Program-made: the position numbers and the translations under genes
Notes under the pieces: model-generated
The model's database searches: none
The model's input: the letters and a program-made list of their open reading frames with translations, nothing else
What the model was told of the DNA's origin: nothing
Assembly (NCBI GenBank): GCA_038231215.1
Contig: JBBRLS010000017.1
Span: 1 to 64,000 of the forward strand
Length of the DNA: 64,000 bases
DNA from: Schlegelella_A sp038231215
Lineage (GTDB): Bacteria > Pseudomonadota > Gammaproteobacteria > Burkholderiales > Burkholderiaceae_C
Direction of reading: 5' to 3'
Part shown: positions 58,618 to 64,000 of the stretch, piece after piece
How the letters are laid out: each line of letters begins with the position of its first letter
How positions within the stretch are numbered: position 1 is the first letter of the stretch

Positions 58618-59430
58618 ATGCCGGTCATCGCCATCGTCAATCGCAAGGGAGGGAGCGGCAAAAGCACGCTCGCCACCCACCTCGCCGCGCGCTACGCCAG
58701 CGGCGGCGTGCCGGTCATGCTCGGCGACGTCGACCGCCAGCAGTCGACGCAGTCGTGGCTGCGCGCGCGCGCCGCGCAGGACCTGCCGGCGAGCGCACCG
58801 ATCGTCGGCTGGGCGGTCGACCCGCGCCGGGTGATGCGGCCGCCGGCCGGCGTCAGCCACGTCGTCCTCGACACGCCCGGCGGCATCCACGGCTTCGACC
58901 TGGCGCGCGTCGTCGCCTTTGCCGACATCATCCTGATGCCGGTCTGCCACTCGGCGTTCGACCGCGAGTCGGCGGCCGCTTGCCATGCCGAGCTGATGGC
59001 GCTGCCGCGCGTCGCCAGCGGCCGCTGCAAGGTGGCGGCGATCGGCATGCGCATCGACGCCCGCACCAAGGCCGCCGAGTCGTTGCGCGCGTGGGCCGAG
59101 GGCCTGAAGCTGCCCTTCGTCGGGGTGCTGCGCGAGGCCCAGAGCTATGTGCGCGGCATCGAGCGCGGCCTGACCCTGTTCGATATGCCGGCGTCGCAGA
59201 CCGCCGCCGACGCTGCCGAATGGAAGGCCATCGGCGCCTGGCTCGAGGCGGCGCTGCGGGCCGTGCCGAGGCCGACCGTGCGCGGCAATCCCCTCGTCTT
59301 GCGAAGCGCGGTGCCGGCCGCGGTGCCGCGCGAGGATCGGCCGAAATTGGCCGTGCCCACGGCGACGCCGCGCTTCAGCGGCTTGTTCGCCTGGCTCGCC
59401 GTCCCCCGCTTCCTGCACCGTCACTCCTGA
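58618..59430 (+). CDS. Orphan ParA/MinD-family ATPase
   Basis: A 270-residue deviant-Walker ATPase. It opens with MPVIAIVNRKGGSGKSTLAT (signature Lys and P-loop), followed by MLGDVDRQQST and VVLDTPGGIHG (Walker B-like). A Pro/Arg-rich C-terminal tail (~230-270) is unlike typical ParA. ParA proteins position plasmids, chromosomes or protein clusters on the nucleoid. No parB or parS is adjacent, so it is more likely a positioning ATPase for another cargo. It is convergent with the DsrE-like gene. Confidence 0.82.
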   Translation: MPVIAIVNRKGGSGKSTLATHLAARYASGGVPVMLGDVDRQQSTQSWLRARAAQDLPASAPIVGWAVDPRRVMRPPAGVSHVVLDTPGGIHGFDLARVVAFADIILMPVCHSAFDRESAAACHAELMALPRVASGRCKVAAIGMRIDARTKAAESLRAWAEGLKLPFVGVLREAQSYVRGIERGLTLFDMPASQTAADAAEWKAIGAWLEAALRAVPRPTVRGNPLVLRSAVPAAVPREDRPKLAVPTATPRFSGLFAWLAVPRFLHRHS

Positions 59431-59435
59431 GGGCA

Positions 59436-59450
59436 GCGCCGCGCCGGCGC
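59436..59450. terminator. Small GC hairpin between convergent genes
   Basis: A 6-bp stem (GCGCCG/CGGCGC) with a 3-nt loop lies in the 36-bp gap between the convergent ParA and DsrE-like genes. No T-tract is present, so termination is only suggested. Confidence 0.3.
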
Positions 59451-59466
59451 CCGGCCGGATCGCCCG

Positions 59467-59910
59467 TCAGGAGCGGATGTAGGCCCAGCCCTGCTGTTGC
59501 TTCCTCATTACCTCGACCACGCCCGAGGACACGTAGCCGATGTCGGGCGCCATGTCGGCGGGCGTGAACTTCATCCCCTTCATCGTGTTCTGGCAGGCGT
59601 TGACCTGGACGCCTTTCCTGATCGCGTCGGCGAGCCGCTGCTTGACCGACGAGTCGGCCGTCAGCATCAGCAGGCCCGGGCCGTAGGCAACGAGCTCGAT
59701 CTCGACGCCTTCGGCGCCGACGTCCTCGCGCAGCGCGTTCATGTTGTTGAGGATCAGGTTCCAACGCGCCGGGTCGTTCTCGGTGACCTGGAACAGGGCG
59801 CGGTTCCTGACCGGCGTCGACGTCTGCGCGTGGGTCAGCACCGGCCAGGCGGCGGCGACGAGCGCGGCACCGCCGGCGAGGAAGAACGAGCGTCGGGCGA
59901 TCTGGGTCAT
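59467..59910 (-). CDS. Exported DsrE-family protein
   Basis: A 147-residue DsrE/DsrF-like protein with a Tat-like signal (IARRSFFLAGGAALVAAAWP, cleavage near THAQ). The DsrE fold follows, containing NLILNNMNALREDV, VEIELVAYGPGLLML and a single Cys (VNACQNTMKGM) at the usual sulfur-handling position. Periplasmic DsrE proteins occur with sulfur or thiol metabolism, but the role here is unknown. It lies 41 bp downstream of pobA on the same strand. Confidence 0.78.
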   Translation of the reverse strand: MTQIARRSFFLAGGAALVAAAWPVLTHAQTSTPVRNRALFQVTENDPARWNLILNNMNALREDVGAEGVEIELVAYGPGLLMLTADSSVKQRLADAIRKGVQVNACQNTMKGMKFTPADMAPDIGYVSSGVVEVMRKQQQGWAYIRS

Positions 59911-59951
59911 TGGAGTTGCTCCTGGGTGGGTCGGGCAGAAACGGTCGCCGC

Positions 59952-61133
59952 TCAGAGCGGCAGGCCAACGTAATTCTCGGCCAATGCCGTCGATGCGGCC
60001 GTCGAGTGGACGAGGTAGTCGAGCTCGGCGGCCTGCATTTTCTGGCCGAACGCGCCGGTCTCGGGAAACTTGTGCATCAGCGAGGTGAACCACCACGAGA
60101 AACGCTCGGCGCGCCAGACGCGGCGCAGGCAGCGCCCGGAATACGCGTCGATGCCGGCGCTGCTCTTGTCGCCGTAGTGCTCGGCCAGGGCACGCGCCAG
60201 CAGGCCGACGTCGCCGGCCGCGAGGTTCAGGCCCTTGGCGCCGGTCGGCGGCACGATGTGCGCCGAATCGCCGGCAAGAAAGAGACGGCCGAAGCGCATC
60301 GGCTCGGCGACGAAGCTGCGCAGCGGCGCGATGCTCTTCTCGATCGAGGCGCCGGTGACCAGCGCCTCGGCCGCCGCCGGGTCGAGGCGCAGGCGCAGCT
60401 CGTCCCAGAACGCGTCGTCGCTCCAGCGCTCGGCCTTGTCGTCGGACGAGCACTGGACGTAGTAGCGGCTGCGCGTCGCCGAGCGCATGCTGCACAGGGC
60501 GAAGCCACGCTCGTGGTGGGAGTAGATGAGCTCGTGCGACACCGGTGGTGTTTGCGACAGCACGCCGAGCCAGCCGAAGGGATAGACGCGCTCGAAGGTT
60601 CGCAACGACTCCGGCGGAACGCTCTGCCGGCTGACGCCGTGGTAGCCGTCGCAGCCGGCGATGAAGTCGCACCGCAGCTCGTGCGTGGCGCCGTCCTTCG
60701 TATAGCGAACGCTCGGCCGATCGCCGTCGAAGTCGTGCAGGCTTACGCCTTCTGCTTCGTAGACCGTGGCCAGGCCTTCAGCGGCGCGAAGGTCCATCAG
60801 GTCGCGCGTCACTTCGGTCTGGCCGTAGACCATGACCTGCTTGCCGCCGGTCAGGCCGCGCAGGTCGATGCGATGGCGGGCGCCGCCGAAGCAAAGCTCG
60901 ATGCCCTGGTGCGGCAGGCCTTCGGCATGCATGCGGGTGCCGGCACCGGCGGTGTCGAGCAGGTCGACGGTGACCTGCTCGAGCACGCCGGCGCGGATCC
61001 GGCCGAGCACGTAGCCAGGGTCGCGCTGCTCGACGATCACCGACTCGACGCCGGCCTTGGCGAGCAGGGCGCCGAGCAGCAGCCCGGCGGGACCGGCACC
61101 GACGATCGCGACCTGCGTCGAGCGCGTCGTCAC
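59952..61133 (-). CDS. pobA: 4-hydroxybenzoate 3-monooxygenase
   Basis: A 393-residue flavoprotein hydroxylase, the usual length for PobA. It has the FAD dinucleotide motif VAIVGAGPAGLLLG, RIRAGVLEQ, the DG motif IAGCDGYHG and the second FAD motif FLAGDSAHIVPPTGAKGLNL. It converts 4-hydroxybenzoate to protocatechuate with NADPH and O2. The GTG start at 61133 overlaps the upstream epimerase stop (GTGA). 4-hydroxybenzoate is a downstream product of p-coumarate breakdown and thus fits the aromatic theme at the other end of the window. No pobR-type regulator is adjacent. Confidence 0.9.
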   Translation of the reverse strand: MTTRSTQVAIVGAGPAGLLLGALLAKAGVESVIVEQRDPGYVLGRIRAGVLEQVTVDLLDTAGAGTRMHAEGLPHQGIELCFGGARHRIDLRGLTGGKQVMVYGQTEVTRDLMDLRAAEGLATVYEAEGVSLHDFDGDRPSVRYTKDGATHELRCDFIAGCDGYHGVSRQSVPPESLRTFERVYPFGWLGVLSQTPPVSHELIYSHHERGFALCSMRSATRSRYYVQCSSDDKAERWSDDAFWDELRLRLDPAAAEALVTGASIEKSIAPLRSFVAEPMRFGRLFLAGDSAHIVPPTGAKGLNLAAGDVGLLARALAEHYGDKSSAGIDAYSGRCLRRVWRAERFSWWFTSLMHKFPETGAFGQKMQAAELDYLVHSTAASTALAENYVGLPL

Positions 61134-62164
61134 GGCGCCGCGTCGGCTTCGGGCCGGGCGTGCCAGAGGGCGAGCAGCTCGGCCTCGCGCGCCCGCGTCA
61201 GCTTGCCGCGGCGGCGCGCGTCGTCTGCGGCCGGAACGCCTTCGTCCATCACCGCGGCCACCGTTTGCTCGAGCGGCCGCGTCGTCAGGCGCGTCCGCTC
61301 GGCACGCTGGATTTCGACGCGCGAATGGGCGTGGTTCTCGGGGTCTTCCGAAGGCAGCCAGAGCGGCAGCTCGCTCCACGGTTCGACCTTCTCGTCGAGG
61401 AGAAAGCTTTCGGCGACCGGCGTCGCCGTCAACTCGGGCGCACCGCGCTCAGCCGCCTCGTCCTGGCAGGCGGCGACGAGGTCGGCCCAAGTGCATGCCG
61501 GCCCGTTCGCAGGCCCCGTGGCGTTGAACGCGCCGCGCTCGCCGCGCTCGAGCAGGCGGACGATCCAGGCGCCGAGGTCGCGCACGTCGATGAACTGCAG
61601 CGGCTCGTCGTCGCCGAGGTCGGGCACCAGCATCTCGCCGCCCTCGAGGGCGCGCCACGGCCAGTGACTGAAGCGGCCGCTGCGGTCGCCGGGGCCGACG
61701 ATGAGGCCGGGGCGGACGATCAGGCCGCGCTCGCCGAAGACGCTCCAGACCTCGGCCTCGCAGGCTGCCTTTTGCGGTCCATAGTGGGCGAGGTCGCGGT
61801 CGGCGGAATCGACGGTCTGGAAGTCGGCGAGCCGGTCGGTCTCGCGCACGGGCGCGTGCGCAAACGACTTGTAGGCCGAGATGCTCGATACGAAGCAGTA
61901 GCTCGCGCAGTCGCGCAGCGCTTCCGTGCTCTTTTTCACGTCGGCCGGGGTGTAGCCGCAGGTGTCGACGACGGCGTCGAAGGTCCGTCCTTTGAGCAGG
62001 CCGAGATCGGCGCTCCGGTCGCCGACGATTGCCTCGACGCCCGACGGCCAGTCGCTGCAGGCAAGGCCGCGATTGAACACCGTCAGTTCGTGGCCGCGGT
62101 CGAGCGCCGAGCGGAGCACGACGGTGCCCAGGAAAACGCCGCCGCCGAGGATGAGGATCTTCAT
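61130..62164 (-). CDS. NAD-dependent epimerase/reductase family protein
   Basis: A 344-residue extended-SDR-like protein. The N-terminal nucleotide motif is LILGGGVFLGTVV, followed by FDAVVDTCGY and FVSSISAYKSF. The classic catalytic YxxxK is represented only by HYGPQKAACE (Tyr and Lys four apart), consistent with a reductase-like subfamily. These are often annotated as reductases of unknown substrate. It is translationally coupled to pobA, so it may act on an aromatic or sugar substrate, but no proof is seen. Confidence 0.78.
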   Translation of the reverse strand: MKILILGGGVFLGTVVLRSALDRGHELTVFNRGLACSDWPSGVEAIVGDRSADLGLLKGRTFDAVVDTCGYTPADVKKSTEALRDCASYCFVSSISAYKSFAHAPVRETDRLADFQTVDSADRDLAHYGPQKAACEAEVWSVFGERGLIVRPGLIVGPGDRSGRFSHWPWRALEGGEMLVPDLGDDEPLQFIDVRDLGAWIVRLLERGERGAFNATGPANGPACTWADLVAACQDEAAERGAPELTATPVAESFLLDEKVEPWSELPLWLPSEDPENHAHSRVEIQRAERTRLTTRPLEQTVAAVMDEGVPAADDARRRGKLTRAREAELLALWHARPEADAAP

Positions 62165-62219
62165 GGTGAAGGGGCGACGGCTCGATGCGTCGACGATCGT
62201 GAGGCGGCCAGTTTATGTC

Positions 62220-62244
62220 CCCTCTCCCGCAGTGCGGGAGAGGG
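62220..62244. repeat. Perfect hairpin repeat (CCTCTCCCGC type)
   Basis: An 11-bp stem with an AGT loop (CCCTCTCCCGC/GCGGGAGAGGG) sits in the gap between the divergent epimerase and HD-GYP genes. This palindrome type is common as an intergenic repeat in betaproteobacteria. It is not followed by a T-tract. Confidence 0.7.
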
Positions 62245-62319
62245 AGCGGCTCAAGCCCGGGCCGCCTGCGCCGATAACACCGCTAGCCCCGTGTGCCGAT
62301 GCCGCGCGGTGCTCCATCC

Positions 62320-63690
62320 ATGAAGGCAGCCACCCTTACTCCCGAGATCGACGTCCAGGCGCTGCGCGTCGGCATGTTCGTCCATCTCGACGTGGGCTGG
62401 ATGTCGCACCCGTTCCCGCTCAGCAGCTTTCGCATCACGACGCCAGCGCAAGTCGCGACGATCCGCTCGCTCGGCCTCGGCCGCGTGCGCTGGAGCCCGC
62501 AGGACAGCGACCTGACGCTGCTCGACGGTGGCGAGCCGACGCCGGCGCTGCCGCGACCCGGGCGCGCCGCCGCCAACGACGCCCATGCCGACGCCGACGC
62601 CGATCCGGGCGAGGCCGCCAACGACGATCAGACCGATCCCCACACCGAACCCGGCGCCCTGGCCGCCACGGAGTCGCCCGAAGAACGATCGCGCGCCGCG
62701 CTGCGCCGCCGCCTCGACGCGCAGCACGAAGCGCAGAAAGTCTGCGAGCGGCAGTACGGCGAGGCGTCGCGCCTGTGCAGGCAGACGATCGAGCTGGTGG
62801 CGGGCAAGCCGCGCGAGGCGAAGGCACAGGCCGAGGCGCTGACACGCGCCCTCGTCGACAAGATGGTCGACGAGGGCGAGCTCTGCATTCGCGTCCTCAT
62901 CGAGGGCGCCGGCGACAAGGCCTCGATGCACGCCATGAACGTCGGCATCGTCTCGCTGCTGATGGGCCGCTGCTTCGGCTTCTCGACCGAAGAGATGCAG
63001 GACCTCGGCACCGGGGCGATGCTGCACGACATCGGCAAGTGCGACCTGCCGCAGCGGCTGCGCTACCGAGAAGACAACTTCTCGCCGAGCGAGGTGCGCT
63101 TCTACCAGGAGCACGTCGAGCTCGGCCTCGTGCAGGCGCGGCGCATGGGCCTCTCGGCCGGCGCCACGGCGATCATCGCCCAGCACCATGAGCACGCCGA
63201 CGGCACCGGCTTTCCGGCCCAGCTCAACAGCGACCGCATGACGATGGGCGCGCGCATCGTCGCCCTCGTCAACCGCTACGACAACCTGTGCAATCCGCGC
63301 CTGCCGGCGCGCGCGCTGACGCCGCACGAGTCGCTCTCTCTGCTGTTCGCGCAGGGGCGCAGCAAGTTCGACACCTCGATCCTCGGCGCCTTCATCAAGA
63401 TGATGGGCGTTTATCCGCCCGGCTCGACGGTGCAGCTCACCGACGACCGCTATGCCACGGTGGTGGCGGTCAATTCGTCGCGGCCGCTCAAGCCCAGCGT
63501 ACTCGTCCACGACCCCGGCGTGCCGCGTGAAGAGGCGCTGGCGCTCGACCTCGAGACGGCGATCGGCCTCGGCATCCGGCGCAGCATCAAGCCGCAGCAG
63601 TTGCCGCCGACGGCGCTCGAATTCCTGGCGCCGAGCCCGCGCGTGGCCTACTTCTTCGAGCCCGCGGTCGCGCTGGAAGAGCAAGCGTGA
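62320..63690 (+). CDS. HD-GYP c-di-GMP phosphodiesterase (DUF3391 N-terminus)
   Basis: A 456-residue protein. Residues ~1-65 form the DUF3391 region (VQALRVGMFVHLDVGWMSHP), then an acidic Asp/Ala-rich linker (~70-105), and an HD-GYP domain from ~190. The domain has MLHDIGK, QHHEHADGTGFP (GFP in place of GYP) and the preceding His of SMHAMNVG. Enzymes of this class hydrolyse c-di-GMP. The start is uncertain: ATG 62320 is chosen, ATG 62299 is possible. Its stop overlaps the following PAS-protein start (GTGA). Confidence 0.88.
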   Translation: MKAATLTPEIDVQALRVGMFVHLDVGWMSHPFPLSSFRITTPAQVATIRSLGLGRVRWSPQDSDLTLLDGGEPTPALPRPGRAAANDAHADADADPGEAANDDQTDPHTEPGALAATESPEERSRAALRRRLDAQHEAQKVCERQYGEASRLCRQTIELVAGKPREAKAQAEALTRALVDKMVDEGELCIRVLIEGAGDKASMHAMNVGIVSLLMGRCFGFSTEEMQDLGTGAMLHDIGKCDLPQRLRYREDNFSPSEVRFYQEHVELGLVQARRMGLSAGATAIIAQHHEHADGTGFPAQLNSDRMTMGARIVALVNRYDNLCNPRLPARALTPHESLSLLFAQGRSKFDTSILGAFIKMMGVYPPGSTVQLTDDRYATVVAVNSSRPLKPSVLVHDPGVPREEALALDLETAIGLGIRRSIKPQQLPPTALEFLAPSPRVAYFFEPAVALEEQA

Positions 63691-64000
63691 ACAACCCGCT
63701 GCCGGTCGATCGCTTCTGCGTCGCCGATGCGGCGCGCCGCACTTGGCCGCACCTCATCGAGTCGATGCTCGAGGCGGTCTGCCTGGTCGAGCCCGAGGGC
63801 TTGCGAATCGTCGCCGCCAATGCGGCCGCCGGCCGGCTGCTCGGCGTGGCGCCCTCGGAGCTGGTCGGGCGTGACATGCACGAGATGGCGGCGACGCCGG
63901 AAGACGACGTGTTCTGGCGCGAAGTCGCCGAAGGCCTCGGCACGAGCATCGTCTCCGAGTCGTTCGTGTCGCGTCCCGGTGGCGTCGCCGTGCCGGTGAC
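63687..64000 (+). CDS. PAS-domain signalling protein (3' end outside window)
   Basis: The first 104 residues start at GTG 63687, overlapping the HD-GYP stop by 4 bp. They contain a PAS domain: ESMLEAVCLVEPEGLRIVAA, then AAAGRLLGVAPSELVGRDMH and a following sheet. The C-terminal output domain (histidine kinase, GGDEF/EAL or other) is outside the window. Coupling to HD-GYP suggests a c-di-GMP or two-component signalling pair. Confidence 0.8.
   Translation, partial: MNNPLPVDRFCVADAARRTWPHLIESMLEAVCLVEPEGLRIVAANAAAGRLLGVAPSELVGRDMHEMAATPEDDVFWREVAEGLGTSIVSESFVSRPGGVAVPV

Overview
The window is about 64 kb of very GC-rich, densely coding chromosomal DNA. Strong G/C preference at third codon positions, fused or duplicated Liv-type ABC transporters, aromatic-acid catabolic genes and a PEP-CTERM protein suggest a soil or freshwater betaproteobacterium, most likely Burkholderiales. 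That placement is an inference from gene content. No rRNA, tRNA, CRISPR array or complete insertion sequence was seen.

Layout. 1-6866: the 3' part of a feruloyl-CoA synthetase-like gene, a 4HBT thioesterase, a complete branched-chain/aromatic-acid ABC transporter (one subunit is a LivM-LivG fusion) and a MarR regulator. These form one co-directional aromatic-acid uptake and activation operon. 6961-8038: a BON lipoprotein and a ParDE-type toxin-antitoxin pair. 8147-9268: a short MetE-like enzyme. 9438-11869: a C5-cytosine methyltransferase with a candidate restriction endonuclease, a likely acquired R-M cassette. 11999-24585: metabolic and envelope genes (class V aminotransferase, PEP-CTERM protein, half of a polar amino-acid ABC transporter, DUF885 protein, sterol-desaturase-like enzyme, CadC-like regulator, orphan Liv-type binding protein, and a three-gene glycosyltransferase operon). 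24702-31292: acyl-CoA synthetase, YidB-like protein, polyol dehydrogenase, GST, DUF1330 protein, and decayed fragments of a hydrolase and of an AbiEi antitoxin.

31552-51856 is the most unusual region. On the minus strand, tightly spaced or overlapping genes encode a cyclase-homology/AAA/TPR regulator, a catalase-like haem protein, a cyclooxygenase/alpha-dioxygenase-like haem peroxidase, a lipoxygenase-like protein, a RoxA-like dihaem cytochrome c, a serine beta-lactamase-family hydrolase and a zinc-ribbon membrane protein. Immediately upstream lie a PLC/P1-nuclease-fold secreted hydrolase and a large BTAD/AAA regulator. The set resembles a bacterial oxylipin pathway, in which lipid is released, oxygenated twice and the hydroperoxide processed. 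The peroxidase lacks the distal haem His and the lipoxygenase-like protein has an atypical metal-ligand set. Next to the BTAD regulator, 11-bp-period direct repeats (three copies, then two) each lie exactly 9 bp from a -10-like hexamer, as expected for a SARP-type activator. They precede a small Cys-rich gene and a secreted lipoprotein gene.

51903-64000: membrane proteins, an alpha/beta hydrolase, a PanE-like reductase, a second Liv transporter (HMGF, no binding protein beside it), an orphan ParA, a DsrE-like exported protein, PobA (4-hydroxybenzoate 3-monooxygenase) with an NAD-dependent epimerase, an HD-GYP phosphodiesterase, and the start of a PAS-domain signalling protein cut by the window end. 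PobA, the feruloyl-CoA synthetase and the Liv transporters together point to growth on lignin-derived aromatic acids.
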